Source: Dietzia sp. NCCP-2495
GTDB taxonomy: Bacteria; Actinomycetota; Actinomycetes; Mycobacteriales; Mycobacteriaceae
DNA length: 64,000 nucleotides
Reading direction: 5' to 3'
Assembly (NCBI RefSeq): GCF_026011735.1
Contig: NZ_BRVN01000001.1
Span: 62,001-126,000, forward strand
The notes beneath the pieces are model-generated. The model saw only the letters and a list, made by a program, of their open reading frames with translations. It was not told the origin of the DNA and searched no databases. Below, piece after piece: positions 28,467 to 38,875 of this stretch (positions are counted from its first letter, which is position 1; each line of letters begins with the position of its first letter). The position numbers and the translations under genes were made by a program.

Positions 28467-30098
28467 TCATGCCAATTCGACGATCTCCATGTACTCCTGG
28501 TTCCACAGGTCCTCCGTGCCGTCCGGCAGGATGATGACCCGCTCCGGCTCCAACGCCTCCACGGCGCCGGGGTCGTGGGTGACCAGCACGACCGCGCCCT
28601 CGTAGGTGCGCAGCGCGTCCAGCACCTGCTCGCGGGAGATCGGGTCGAGGTTGTTCGTGGGCTCGTCCAGCAGCAGCACGTTGGCCGCCGAGGACACCAG
28701 CCCAGCCAGCGCCAGGCGGGTGCGTTCACCGCCGGAGAGCGTGCCTGTCGGCTGCTCGAGTTGCGGGCCGGAGAACATGAAGGCGCCCAGGAGGCCGCGC
28801 AGCTCCTGCTCCCCCGCGTCCGGCGCGGCGTGGCGGATGTTCTCCCAGACCGTCGCGTCCATGTCCAGGGTGTCGTGCTCCTGGGCGAAGTAGCCGATCT
28901 TGAGGCCGTGGCCGGAGACGACGCCGCCCTCGCCGTCGGTGCGTTCCACCCCGGCGAGCAGCTTGAGTAGGGTCGTCTTGCCGGCACCGTTGTAGCCCAG
29001 CACCACCACGCGGCTGCCCTTGTCGATCGCCAGGTCCACCCCGGCGAACACCTCAAGCGAGCCGTACATCTTGGTCAGGCCCTTGGCGAACAGGGGCGTC
29101 TTCCCGCACGCCGCGGGCGTGGGGAACTTGATGTGCGCGACCTTGTCGGCCACCCGCACCTCGTCGAGTTCGTTCATCATCGTCTCGGCGCGCCGGACCA
29201 TCTGCTTGGCGGCGGCGGCCTTGGTCGCCTTCGCACCCAACTTGGCGGCCTGCGCCTTGAGCGCCGACGCCTTCTTCTCCGCGTTCGCCCGCTCACGGCG
29301 ACGCCGGGCTTCATCGGTGGCCCGCGCGTCGAGGTACTTCTTCCAGCCCATGTTGTAGGCGTCGATCTCGCCGCGGACGGCGTCGAGGAACCACACCTTG
29401 TTCACCACGGCCTCGAGCAGTTCGACGTCGTGCGAGATGATGATCAGCCCGCCCTCGTGCTTCTCGAGGAACTGCCTCAGCCAGGTGATGGAATCGGCGT
29501 CGAGGTGGTTGGTGGGCTCGTCCAGCAGCAGCATCGTCTGCGACTTACCGGCACCGTCCGAGGCGGCGAACAGGATGCGGGCCAACTCCACTCGGCGACG
29601 CTGACCGCCGGACAGGGTTCCGAGATTCTGGGTGAGGATCCGGTCCTCGAGGCCCAGACTGCTGCAGATCCGCGCGGCCTCGCTCTCGGCCTCGTACCCG
29701 CCGCGCGCGGAGAACTCGTCCTCGAGTCGCCCGTACCGGCGAACCGCCTTGTCCATCGCGGCGTCGTCCGGGGCATCGGTCATCTGGGCCTGCGCCTGCG
29801 CCATGTCCGCCATGAGGACATCCAGACCTCGGGCGGACAGGACGCGGGAGCGGGCCAGCTGGTCCATGTTGCCCTCGCGGGGATCCTGCGGGAGGTAGCC
29901 CACCTCACCCGAACTGGTGACGGACCCGGCGTAGGGCTCACCTTCGCCGGCGAGGATCCTCATCGTCGTCGTCTTACCCGCTCCGTTCCGTCCCACCAGA
30001 CCGATCCGGTCGCCGGGCTGGACCCGCAACGAGGACCCGTCCATGTGGAGCAGGGTGCGCACGCCGGCGCGCACCTCCAGGTCGTCGATCGTGATCAC
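28467..30098 (-). CDS. ABC-F family ATPase (Rv1473-like)
   Basis: A 543-residue protein with two ABC ATPase domains and no membrane segment. Walker A motifs are G-R-N-G-A-G-K-T (36-43) and G-Y-N-G-A-G-K-T (near 344); signatures L-S-G-G-Q-R-R-R and L-S-G-G-E-R-T-R; both Walker B motifs end L-D-E-P-T-N. The linker between them is basic and alanine-rich (about 245-295), as in ABC-F proteins that act on the ribosomal E site. Members include housekeeping translation factors and macrolide-resistance factors. Position matches M. tuberculosis Rv1473. Start is GTG 30098. Confidence 0.93.
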   Translation of the reverse strand: MITIDDLEVRAGVRTLLHMDGSSLRVQPGDRIGLVGRNGAGKTTTMRILAGEGEPYAGSVTSSGEVGYLPQDPREGNMDQLARSRVLSARGLDVLMADMAQAQAQMTDAPDDAAMDKAVRRYGRLEDEFSARGGYEAESEAARICSSLGLEDRILTQNLGTLSGGQRRRVELARILFAASDGAGKSQTMLLLDEPTNHLDADSITWLRQFLEKHEGGLIIISHDVELLEAVVNKVWFLDAVRGEIDAYNMGWKKYLDARATDEARRRRERANAEKKASALKAQAAKLGAKATKAAAAKQMVRRAETMMNELDEVRVADKVAHIKFPTPAACGKTPLFAKGLTKMYGSLEVFAGVDLAIDKGSRVVVLGYNGAGKTTLLKLLAGVERTDGEGGVVSGHGLKIGYFAQEHDTLDMDATVWENIRHAAPDAGEQELRGLLGAFMFSGPQLEQPTGTLSGGERTRLALAGLVSSAANVLLLDEPTNNLDPISREQVLDALRTYEGAVVLVTHDPGAVEALEPERVIILPDGTEDLWNQEYMEIVELA

Positions 30099-30260
30099 GT
30101 GCGCGGGTACCTCATCTGGTCTCGTCGATACAATTTCCGGCCGCAGTCGGGTCGGATTCAGGCCGACCAGCCACTCTACCGGCGGACAGAGCCACCCGAC
30201 GAGTCCGGTGACCCCGGGTGACCCGGCTCTCTCGTCACCCCGGGCACAGGGCGATGCGGA
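30099..30260 (-). promoter_or_regulatory. Intergenic region upstream of the ABC-F gene
   Basis: 162 bp between two minus-strand genes. It holds an imperfect inverted repeat CGGGTGA...TCACCCCG (about 30217-30243), which may end the thioesterase message, and an AT-rich patch (GGAAATTGTATC on the minus strand, about 30139-30128) that may be part of the ABC-F promoter. No regulator motif is recognised. Confidence 0.3.
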
Positions 30261-31043
30261 TCAGCTCACCCGACGGCCGTACAGGTTCTGGACACACCGG
30301 CCGAGCCGGCCGCGATCGTCCGAGACGAGCGTGTCGGTGAGGACCCCGTGCCCGGGAGACCCGACGGTCTCGGTGTCCAGGTGCACCCAGCCGGGCTCGG
30401 GGTCGCGGTGCAGCGACACCACCAGGTCACAGTTGATCGACGGGTACGTGAGCGGATCAGTGGACATCGACACCCCGCTCGACGAGTCGGCCACGGTCAC
30501 GGTGTGCTGCCATCCGGTCATGGACTCCCCCTCGACCAGGTCCGCGCGGGACCGTCCCCAGGTCTCGGCCGGACCGAGGTCGTCGCCGCCGCCGGAGATG
30601 AAGGAGAAATCCACCACCGACAGGTAGCCGTCCTGGTGGGCGTAGCTCATCATCTCCCCGCGAACGCGTGTGTCCGGGACGGCCGGGCCCCGGTGCTCAC
30701 CGACGGTCGGAAAATTGTCCGGTGTGCGGCGCATGCGCCACCCGCGGGCGACCAGGGCCGGTCTGCCGTCGACCGATGCCGTGGCCTCGAGGAGCTCCAC
30801 ACTGCGGCCGGGTCGGATCCGGTGCACCTCGATGTCGAGGGGCGCGATCGGGACCGGTCCGAGGACGTCCACGGACAGTCGCGCCAACCGCACCCCGGCG
30901 TCCGGCTCGAATTGCTCGAAAGCACGGACCAGAAGCGCACTGGGCGGACCCGCGTGCTGGCTCTCCGCGGACCACGGACCAGCGGTCAGCGAGCTCGAGG
31001 CGAATCGCGCGTGCCCGATCTGCTCGTAGAACGCACCGGTCAT
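30261..31043 (-). CDS. Acyl-CoA thioesterase family protein (double hotdog, TesB-like)
   Basis: A 260-residue protein with two hotdog-type halves. The first has H-A-G-P-P-S-A-L-L-V-R-A-F-E (near 30) and the second carries the T-D-P-L-T-Y-P-S-I-N-C-D-L and H-L-D-T-E-T-V-G strand pattern, as in actinobacterial thioesterase family proteins (4HBT_3). It probably hydrolyses an acyl-CoA. ATG 31043 has AGGAGGAAG upstream. Only 31 bp separate it from the divergent cyclase gene, so its -10 (TAGCAT at 31087-31082) must lie inside that gene's first codons. Confidence 0.85.
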   Translation of the reverse strand: MTGAFYEQIGHARFASSSLTAGPWSAESQHAGPPSALLVRAFEQFEPDAGVRLARLSVDVLGPVPIAPLDIEVHRIRPGRSVELLEATASVDGRPALVARGWRMRRTPDNFPTVGEHRGPAVPDTRVRGEMMSYAHQDGYLSVVDFSFISGGGDDLGPAETWGRSRADLVEGESMTGWQHTVTVADSSSGVSMSTDPLTYPSINCDLVVSLHRDPEPGWVHLDTETVGSPGHGVLTDTLVSDDRGRLGRCVQNLYGRRVS

Positions 31044-31063
31044 CTGCTTCCTCCTGGCGGCGG

Positions 31064-31077
31064 TAGGGTCTGGTGTG
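31064..31077 (+). promoter_or_regulatory. -10 element and start choice of the lycopene cyclase gene
   Basis: TAGGGT (31064-31069) is five bases before GTG 31075 and eight bases before the adjacent ATG 31078. Either could be the first codon of a leaderless mRNA; they differ by one residue. Confidence 0.5.
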
Positions 31078-32253
31078 ATGAATGCTACGGGTGCTGCGAT
31101 GGTCGACGTCGCGATCGTGGGCCTCGGGCCGGCCGGTCGCGCGCTCGCCTCGCGGTGCGGGACTGCCGGACTCCGTGTCCTCGCCGTGGACCCGGATCCG
31201 GACGCGCGGTGGCACCAGACCCTCGGTGTGTGGGCCGACCAGGTGCCGCCGTGGTTGCAGCCTCATTCCTGCGGCGTCGACGTGGTGGCCCACCGGGTCC
31301 ACGGTCCAGCCCTCTACAGTCCCGAGCGCGCGGAGATCCGCCGCGAGTACGTGATCCTCGATACCGACCGGGTGCAGGCGGCTCTGCCACTGGGTGACGG
31401 CGTGACCGTGGAGGCCGCGCTTCTCGACGACGCGGAGGTCCGGGCGCTGCGAGCCCGGGCGCACCGCGTCGTCGACTGCCGTGGCGCGGGCGGTCCCGGC
31501 AACGACGGGCCACTGCAGACCGCCTACGGGATCGTCGTGGACACCGCCGCCGCGCTGCCCGCCCTGGGCGGTGAGTCCGCGTTGTTCATGGACTGGCGGC
31601 AGGACTACGACGACGACGAGCTGGGCCCGGGCTTCCTGTACGCCGTTCCCCTGGGACCGGGTCGAGTCCTTCTCGAGGAGACCTGTCTCGCCGGGATGCC
31701 CGCACCGACGCCCGGCGACCTGTCGGCTCGCTTGAGGTCGCGCCTGCGGCGGAGGGGGGTGCCGGACTCGGCGATCGACCGGCCTCTGGCCGTGGAGCAG
31801 GTGCGGATCCCGCTACTGCCGCCGTTCCGCGGACCGGTCGAGCCCCGGGTGGAGGCCTTCGGCACGGCGGGCGGGTACGGGCACGCCGCCACCGGCTACT
31901 CGGTTGCGGGAACACTCGGGGCCGTCCCGGCCGCAGTGGTGGCGCTCGGGTCCGGCAGGCCACTTCCCCGGCCCCGGTCGCCGCTGGCGACCTCACTCCA
32001 CGGCGTCGGGCTCCGGGCGCTCCTGCGCGCGGATCCCGCTACAACCCGTGAGTTGTTCACGGCGTTCGGCCGGATGGGGGTCGACCAACAGCGCTGGTTC
32101 CTCGACTCGGCCAGCCCGTCCTACCAGGTGGGCGCGGCGATGTGGGCCATGTGGGCATCGATGCCCGCACAGCAGAAGGCCGGCATGGTCGCCGCCGTTC
32201 TGAGGAAGAACGCGCGGGACCATGCCGGCCCCGGTGGATCAGCCAGGCCCTGA
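31075..32253 (+). CDS. Lycopene cyclase (CrtL/CrtY type flavoprotein)
   Basis: A 392-residue FAD/NAD(P)-binding protein. The dinucleotide fold is I-V-G-L-G-P-A-G-R-A-L-A (about 14-25), followed by L-G-V-W-A-D-Q (near 58). The family hallmark F-L-Y-A-V-P-L-G-P-G-R-V-L-L-E-E-T (near 190) is present. Such enzymes cyclise the ends of lycopene to give beta- or gamma-carotene in the membrane. No other carotenoid gene is in the window. The gene lies between the ABC-F/thioesterase pair and the suf operon and appears monocistronic. Pigmented actinobacteria such as Dietzia and Rhodococcus carry similar enzymes. Confidence 0.88.
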   Translation: MMNATGAAMVDVAIVGLGPAGRALASRCGTAGLRVLAVDPDPDARWHQTLGVWADQVPPWLQPHSCGVDVVAHRVHGPALYSPERAEIRREYVILDTDRVQAALPLGDGVTVEAALLDDAEVRALRARAHRVVDCRGAGGPGNDGPLQTAYGIVVDTAAALPALGGESALFMDWRQDYDDDELGPGFLYAVPLGPGRVLLEETCLAGMPAPTPGDLSARLRSRLRRRGVPDSAIDRPLAVEQVRIPLLPPFRGPVEPRVEAFGTAGGYGHAATGYSVAGTLGAVPAAVVALGSGRPLPRPRSPLATSLHGVGLRALLRADPATTRELFTAFGRMGVDQQRWFLDSASPSYQVGAAMWAMWASMPAQQKAGMVAAVLRKNARDHAGPGGSARP

Positions 32254-32288
32254 CCTGACCGGCTGTCCACCCTCCCCGGACATCACAC

Positions 32289-32759
32289 CTAGACGGTGAA
32301 CCCGATGGCGCGGAGCTGCTCGCGGCCGTCGTCGGTGATCATCTGCGGGCCCCACGGCGGCATCCAGACCCAGTTGAGCTCCAGCTCGTTGACCAGGTCG
32401 GCACCGATCGTGGCGCTGCGGGCCTGGTCCTCGATCACGTCGGTGAGCGGACACGCGGCGGAGGTCAGTGTCATGTCTACTCGGGCGATCGTGGACCCCT
32501 CGGTCTCGCCCGGGCGAACCCAGATGTCGTAGACCAGTCCGAGGTCGACCACGTTGATGCCGAGCTCGGGGTCCACCACGTCGCGCATGGCCTCTTCGAT
32601 GTCCGCGACCAGGGCGAGGTCCTCCTCGGATTGCTCCGGCCGATTGGGGTCGGGTCGGAACTCGCCGTTGTAGGCGGTTCCGGGCGCGGTCTCGTTCTCC
32701 GCTGCCGAGTTCGGATCGTCGACGGACGGGTCATTGGCAGGTGTCATCTGCTCGGTCAT
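32289..32759 (-). CDS. sufT: SufT-like iron-sulfur assembly factor (DUF59/MIP18)
   Basis: A 156-residue protein. An acidic, disordered N-terminus (about 1-45) precedes the DUF59 domain, with D-P-E-L-G-I-N-V-V-D-L-G-L-V-Y (near 63) and the key cysteine in T-S-A-A-C-P-L-T (near 104). Proteins of this type (Rv1466 in M. tuberculosis) help iron-sulfur cluster delivery. It is the last gene of the suf operon, six bases after sufU. The open frame ends at TAG 32291-32289. Confidence 0.93.
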   Translation of the reverse strand: MTEQMTPANDPSVDDPNSAAENETAPGTAYNGEFRPDPNRPEQSEEDLALVADIEEAMRDVVDPELGINVVDLGLVYDIWVRPGETEGSTIARVDMTLTSAACPLTDVIEDQARSATIGADLVNELELNWVWMPPWGPQMITDDGREQLRAIGFTV

Positions 32760-32765
32760 GTCACA

Positions 32766-33215
32766 TCACTCCTGGTTGTCGGTCTGTTGTGCGAGTGCGT
32801 CCTTGAACGCCATCCAGCCCAGTAGTGCGCACTTGACGCGCGCGGGGTACCGCGAGACCCCGGCCAGGGCCACCGCGTCGTCGAGCAGGTCCTCGTCGCC
32901 CTCGTCCTGACCCCGTGACGAGATCATGGCGTGGAACGCGTCGAACTTCTCGAGTGAGTCGGCGACGGACTGCCCGGTGACCAGATCGGCCATCATCGAG
33001 GCAGAAGCCTGGCTGATGGAGCATCCCTGCGCGTCGTAGGAGACGTCCTCGATGCTCTTCCCGTCCTCCGAGAGCCGCAGGCGGAGCGTCAGTTCGTCAC
33101 CACACGTCGGATTGACGTGGTGGACCTCTGCCCCGAACGGCTCCCGGAGTCCACTGTGCAGGGGATTGCGGTAGTGATCCAGGATGACCTCCTGGTACAT
33201 CTGCTCGAGCTTCAT
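32766..33215 (-). CDS. sufU: SufU iron-sulfur assembly/sulfur-transfer protein
   Basis: A 149-residue NifU-like protein. The zinc/sulfur-transfer residues are C38 and D40 (N-P-T-C-G-D), C65 (A-Q-G-C-S-I-S) and C129 (R-V-K-C-A-L-L), as in Gram-positive SufU, which accepts sulfur from SufS. The insertion between C65 and C129 is normal for SufU and absent from IscU. It starts directly after the sufS stop with no gap. Acts in the cytosol. Confidence 0.96.
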   Translation of the reverse strand: MKLEQMYQEVILDHYRNPLHSGLREPFGAEVHHVNPTCGDELTLRLRLSEDGKSIEDVSYDAQGCSISQASASMMADLVTGQSVADSLEKFDAFHAMISSRGQDEGDEDLLDDAVALAGVSRYPARVKCALLGWMAFKDALAQQTDNQE

Positions 33216-34490
<1,275 letters not shown>

Positions 34491-35261
34491 TCAGGCGTTC
34501 GCGGCCGTCAGGTACTTCTCGTACCCGTTCGCCTCGAGCTCGTCGGCCAGTTCGGCGCCACCGGAGGCGGCGACACGGCCGTCGACGAACACGTGAACGG
34601 TGTCGGGCTTGATGTAGTTCAGAATCCGCGTGTAGTGCGTGATGAGGAGAATCCCGCCGTTCTCCTCGGCTTTGTAGCGGTTGACGCCCTCGGAGACGAT
34701 CCGCAGCGCGTCCACGTCGAGACCGGAGTCCGTCTCGTCGAGGACAGCGATCTTCGGCTTGAGGAGGTCGAGCTGCAGGATCTCGTGCCGCTTCTTCTCG
34801 CCACCGGAGAAGCCCTCGTTGACACTGCGCTCGGCGAAGGCCGGGTCGAACTCCAGGTCGGACATGGCCTCCTTGACCTCCTTCACCCAGTGCCGGAGCT
34901 TGGGGGCCTCCCCACGCACGGCGGTCGCCGCGGTGCGCAGGAAATTGGCGGTGGAGACACCCGGGATCTCGGTCGGGTACTGCATGGCCAGGAACAGGCC
35001 GGCACGGGCCCGCTCGTCGACCTCCATCTCCAGGACGTCCTCGCCGTCCAGGGTGATGGTTCCCCCGGTGACCTCGTACTTGGGGTGACCGGCGATAACG
35101 TACGCCAGAGTCGACTTGCCGGAGCCGTTCGGGCCCATGATGGCGTGGGTCTGACCGGACTCGATGGTCAGGGTGACGCCCTTGAGGATCTCGACGGTCT
35201 CCGGGTTGTCCTCGGTGGCGGCGACCCGCGCCGTGAGGTCCTTGATCTCGAGGATGGTCAT
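34491..35261 (-). CDS. sufC: Fe-S assembly ATPase SufC
   Basis: A 256-residue ABC ATPase of the SufBCD scaffold. Walker [10 protein letters not shown] (43-51), signature F-S-G-G-E-K-K-R (near 150), Walker [13 protein letters not shown]. The Glu-Thr-Asp after Walker B is typical of SufC rather than of transport ATPases. ATP-driven dimerisation reshapes SufB-SufD to form the cluster. Confidence 0.97.
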   Translation of the reverse strand: MTILEIKDLTARVAATEDNPETVEILKGVTLTIESGQTHAIMGPNGSGKSTLAYVIAGHPKYEVTGGTITLDGEDVLEMEVDERARAGLFLAMQYPTEIPGVSTANFLRTAATAVRGEAPKLRHWVKEVKEAMSDLEFDPAFAERSVNEGFSGGEKKRHEILQLDLLKPKIAVLDETDSGLDVDALRIVSEGVNRYKAEENGGILLITHYTRILNYIKPDTVHVFVDGRVAASGGAELADELEANGYEKYLTAANA

Positions 35262-35315
35262 GTGATTACTCGCAATCTCGTGTGAAAGTTCGTGGGGGTT
35301 GTGCGTTACCGGATG

Positions 35316-36524
35316 TCAGATGCCGGAGGACTGCAGCTCCAGCTCGACGGCCTCGGTGATCCGCTCACGGACCTCGGGCACTCCAATGCGGTTGATCACC
35401 TCGCCGAAGAAGCCGCGGACGACGAGTCGGCGCGCGACGTCCTCCGCGATGCCGCGGGACATGAGGTAGAACAGGTGCTCCTCGTCGAACCGGCCGACGG
35501 CGCTGGCGTGGCCCGCGCCCGCGATCTCGCCGGTCTCGATCTCGAGGTTGGGCACGGAATCGGCGCGCGCACCGTCGGTGAGGACGAGGTTGCGGTTCAT
35601 CTCGTAGGTGTCGGTGCCCTGCGCCTCGGCCCGGATCAGAACGTCGCCGATCCAGACGGTGTGGGCGTCCGGGAGGTTGGACGACGCGTCCCCCTGCAGT
35701 GCGCCCTTGTAGAGGATCCGTGAGGTGCAGTTCGGCACCGAGTGGTCCACCAGGAGACGGTGTTCGATGTGCTGGCCGTCATCCGCGTAGTACAGCCCGT
35801 TGAGGTGTGCGGTACCGCCGGGGCCGGTGTACCGGACGAATGGCGCGATGCGGACGACCTCGCCACCGAAGCTGACGACGGTGTAGGTCACCGTGGCGTC
35901 GCGGCCGACCTGGATGTGGTGTCCGGCCAGGTGCAGCGCGTCGTCGTCCCAGTCCTGGATGAGGACGACCTCCAGATGGGCGGAGTCACCCACCACGAAC
36001 TCCGAGTTCTCCGCGACGACGCCGCCGCCCCGCTGGTCCACGACGAACGTCGCGTTGGCGAAGGGCTCGAGGCGGACCTGCGTGTGCGCGAAGGCGGTCT
36101 TGCCTTCGCCGGGGCCGTCGACGGTCACGTAGACGGGCTCAGCGATGACCTTCTCCTTGGCCACCGTGATGATGGTGGCCTCGTCGGCGGAGGTGTACGC
36201 CTGGGCCGCCACGCGGTCGCGCGGAGCGCCGGCTTCGCCGATGCGCCTGTCCGCGGTCGTGACGGTCTCCATCGTCAGGCCGTCCTGCTCGGCGACCGAG
36301 ACGGCGATCCGACCGGTTGCCTCGACGTTGGAGCCGTCGTGGACGCCGCGCAGGCGCTTCAGCGGCGTGAACCGCCAGATCTCGTCCTTGTGGACGGGGA
36401 CCTCGAAAGCATCGACGTCGAAGGAGGAGAACTGGTCGCCCTTGGTGGCGCCGACGGGGATCCCGTAGCGGTCGGTCACCGGGCTGGGCGTAGTGCCCGT
36501 GGTGGGTGTGGTGGTGTCGGTCAT
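35316..36524 (-). CDS. sufD: Fe-S assembly scaffold protein SufD
   Basis: A 402-residue beta-helix scaffold protein, partner of SufB and SufC. The C-terminal part has [15 protein letters not shown] (near 355), shared with SufB. ATG 36524 lies five bases after the sufB stop and is preceded by GGGCTGACC. The open frame continuing up to 36806 runs inside sufB and is not used. Confidence 0.96.
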   Translation of the reverse strand: MTDTTTPTTGTTPSPVTDRYGIPVGATKGDQFSSFDVDAFEVPVHKDEIWRFTPLKRLRGVHDGSNVEATGRIAVSVAEQDGLTMETVTTADRRIGEAGAPRDRVAAQAYTSADEATIITVAKEKVIAEPVYVTVDGPGEGKTAFAHTQVRLEPFANATFVVDQRGGGVVAENSEFVVGDSAHLEVVLIQDWDDDALHLAGHHIQVGRDATVTYTVVSFGGEVVRIAPFVRYTGPGGTAHLNGLYYADDGQHIEHRLLVDHSVPNCTSRILYKGALQGDASSNLPDAHTVWIGDVLIRAEAQGTDTYEMNRNLVLTDGARADSVPNLEIETGEIAGAGHASAVGRFDEEHLFYLMSRGIAEDVARRLVVRGFFGEVINRIGVPEVRERITEAVELELQSSGI

Positions 36525-36529
36525 GGTGG

Positions 36530-37981
36530 TCAGCCCACCGATCCTTCCATCTGCAGTTCGATCAGGCGGTTGAGCTCGAGGGCGTACTCCATCGGCAGCT
36601 CCTTGGCGATGGGCTCCACGAACCCGCGGACGATCATCGCCATGGCCTCGTCCTCGGCCAGGCCGCGGCTCATGAGGTAGAACAACTGGTCCTGGCTGAC
36701 CTTCGAGACGGTCGCCTCGTGGCCCAGGGTCACATCGTCCTCGCGGATGTCGATGTAGGGGTACGTGTCCGAGCGGCTGATGTTGTCCACCAGGAGCGCG
36801 TCGCACTCGACGTTGGACTTGGAGCCCTTGGCACCCGGATTGATCTGGATCAGGCCCCGGTACGCCGACCGGCCGCCACCGCGGGCCACCGACTTGGAGA
36901 CGATGTTCGAGGAGGTGTTAGGTGCCAGGTGCACCATCTTGGAGCCGGTGTCCTGGTGCTGGCCCTCGCCGGCGAACGCCACGGACAGGACCTCGCCCTT
37001 GGCGTGCTCACCGGTAAGCCAGACCGCGGGGTACTTCATGGTCACCTTGGAACCAATGTTGCCGTCGATCCACTCCATGGTCGCGCCCTCTTCGGCGCGG
37101 GCACGCTTGGTGACCAGGTTGTAGACGTTGTTCGACCAGTTCTGGATGGTCGTGTAGCGGCAGCGGCCGCCCTTCTTGACGATGATCTCCACGACGGCGG
37201 AGTGCAGCGAGTCCGACTTGTAGATCGGAGCGGTGCAGCCCTCGACGTAGTGGACGTAGGCGTCCTCGTCGACGATGATCAGCGTCCGCTCGAACTGGCC
37301 CATGTTCTCCGTGTTGATACGGAAGTAGGCCTGGAGCGGGATATCGACGTGGACACCCTTGGGCACGTAGATGAACGAGCCACCGGACCAGACCGCGGTG
37401 TTGAGCGCCGAGAACTTGTTGTCGCCGGACGGAATGACCGAGCCGAAGTACTCCTCGAAGTACTCGGGGTGCTCGCGGAGCGCGGTGTCGGTGTCCATGA
37501 AGATGACACCCTGGCTCTCCAGGTCCTCGCGGATCTGGTGGTAGACCACCTCGGACTCGTATTGCGCGGCGACACCGGCGACCAGCCGCTGCTTCTCCGC
37601 CTCGGGGATACCGAGCTTGTCATAGGTGTTCTTGATGTCCTCGGGCAGGTCCTCCCAGTTGGTGGCCTGCTTCTCCGTGGACCGGACGAAGTACTTGATG
37701 TTGTCGAAATCGATACCCGACAGATCGGAGCCCCAGGCCGGCATCGGCTTCTTGTCGAAGATGCGCAACGCCTTGAGGCGCTTCTCGAGCATCCAGTCGG
37801 ACTCGTTCTTCTTGGCGGAGATGTCGCGGACGACCGCCTCGGAGAGGCCACGCTGGGCAGCGGCACCAGCGTCGTCCGAGTCGTGCCAGCCGTAGTTGTA
37901 CTGGCCGAGGGAAGCGATCCGCTCCTCGTCGGTGGTCGGCTCGGTGACGTCGGCCGTCACCTGGTCTGGGGTGATGGTCAT
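36530..37981 (-). CDS. sufB: Fe-S assembly scaffold protein SufB (no intein)
   Basis: A 483-residue central scaffold protein on which the cluster is built. Conserved C-terminal motifs include [19 protein letters not shown] and [13 protein letters not shown]. The protein is continuous and of normal intein-free length; M. tuberculosis SufB (Rv1461) carries an intein, which is absent here. Its start overlaps the sufR stop as ATGA, so regulator and scaffold are coupled. Confidence 0.97.
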   Translation of the reverse strand: MTITPDQVTADVTEPTTDEERIASLGQYNYGWHDSDDAGAAAQRGLSEAVVRDISAKKNESDWMLEKRLKALRIFDKKPMPAWGSDLSGIDFDNIKYFVRSTEKQATNWEDLPEDIKNTYDKLGIPEAEKQRLVAGVAAQYESEVVYHQIREDLESQGVIFMDTDTALREHPEYFEEYFGSVIPSGDNKFSALNTAVWSGGSFIYVPKGVHVDIPLQAYFRINTENMGQFERTLIIVDEDAYVHYVEGCTAPIYKSDSLHSAVVEIIVKKGGRCRYTTIQNWSNNVYNLVTKRARAEEGATMEWIDGNIGSKVTMKYPAVWLTGEHAKGEVLSVAFAGEGQHQDTGSKMVHLAPNTSSNIVSKSVARGGGRSAYRGLIQINPGAKGSKSNVECDALLVDNISRSDTYPYIDIREDDVTLGHEATVSKVSQDQLFYLMSRGLAEDEAMAMIVRGFVEPIAKELPMEYALELNRLIELQMEGSVG

Positions 37982-38715
37982 CGCACTGTCCTTTCGGCGG
38001 TCGAAGCCGACGCGGGTGCGCCGGCCGGTTCGGGGATCGTGGCCGCGAGCTTCTCCGCGGTCATGGTCCCGGTCGGGATGTTCGTGGTGCAGGCGCAGTT
38101 ACCACCTGCGATGGTCGCGAGCCTCTGGACGTGGGTGCCCACGGTCTCGGCCACCACCTCCTGCTCGGCCTCGCACAGCTCGGGGAAACGGGAGGCGACG
38201 TTCCAGACGGGGCAGTGATGCTGGCAGATCTGGATTCCGTTGCCGACCTCTTCGACGGACGAGGAGTATCCCGCATCGGTCAGAGCGGCCGCGACGTCGT
38301 TCGCCGCGCGCTCCACGTCCTCCGGCCCCCGGGCCGGACGGACCTTTCCGATGACGGAACGGATCCGTTCCCGTGCGAACTCGAGAACGGCCTCGGACCC
38401 ACCGATCCGACGAAGTGCGGTGAGCGCTTCGACGGCCAGATGATCGTACCCGTGCTCTGCGGTACTCCGTCCGGCTGCCGTGACCTGGAACGACTTCGCG
38501 GGGCGGCCACGCGACCCGTCCGGACGGGTCTTGGTGGGTTCCACCTCGCCCGCGTCGACCAGGTGATCCAGGTGGCGACGCACACCGGCCGCGGTGAGTC
38601 CCAGCTCCAGGCCGATCTCGGAGGCTGTGAGCGCTCCCCGTTGCAGGAGGAGCTCGCGGATCGCAGAACGGGTGTCCGGACGCGTGCTGCTGCTGTCGAC
38701 GTGCTGCACGCTCAT
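37978..38715 (-). CDS. sufR: Iron-sulfur regulator SufR
   Basis: A 245-residue winged-helix repressor of the suf operon. The HTH is at about 16-62 ([22 protein letters not shown]). Cysteines C164 and C168 (C-Q-H-H-C-P), C181, C207 and C209 (C-A-C) are in the region that binds a cluster in SufR proteins. ATG 38715 has the strong site GGAAGGGAG. An in-frame GTG at 38763, six bases after TAATAT (38775-38770), would give a leaderless start adding 16 residues; both are plausible. In M. tuberculosis SufR (Rv1460) heads the same operon. Confidence 0.94.
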   Translation of the reverse strand: MSVQHVDSSSTRPDTRSAIRELLLQRGALTASEIGLELGLTAAGVRRHLDHLVDAGEVEPTKTRPDGSRGRPAKSFQVTAAGRSTAEHGYDHLAVEALTALRRIGGSEAVLEFARERIRSVIGKVRPARGPEDVERAANDVAAALTDAGYSSSVEEVGNGIQICQHHCPVWNVASRFPELCEAEQEVVAETVGTHVQRLATIAGGNCACTTNIPTGTMTAEKLAATIPEPAGAPASASTAERTVR

Positions 38716-38740
38716 GGGCCACTCCCTTCCGGTTATGCTC

Positions 38741-38764
38741 GGTGCGCCCCGTGTGGGGTGCACC
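38741..38764. repeat. 24-bp palindrome in the sufR leader
   Basis: GGTGCGCCCC and GGGGTGCACC, separated by GTGT, form a near-perfect inverted repeat. In the sufR transcript it would fold into a stem starting at the predicted 5' end; in DNA it could be an operator. Confidence 0.55.
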
Positions 38765-38769
38765 ACCTG

Positions 38770-38791
38770 ATATTACGCAACAACCTTGTGT
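38770..38791 (-). promoter_or_regulatory. sufR promoter with candidate SufR operator
   Basis: TAATAT (38775-38770) is a good -10. Immediately upstream lies the palindrome ACAA-CC-TTGT (38780-38789), in a wider partial symmetry CAACAACCTTGTGT. It fits the place of an autorepressor between -35 and -10 and resembles CAAC/GTTG-type SufR sites, but the match to the M. tuberculosis motif is only partial. Confidence 0.45.
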
Positions 38792-38875
38792 CGGAAATAT
38801 TCCCCCACCCCCGAAGTTCATGAGCCGGAGGTGAGAGCGGTCCGGCGACACCGGCTGTGGAGGGGGTCCGAGGCA

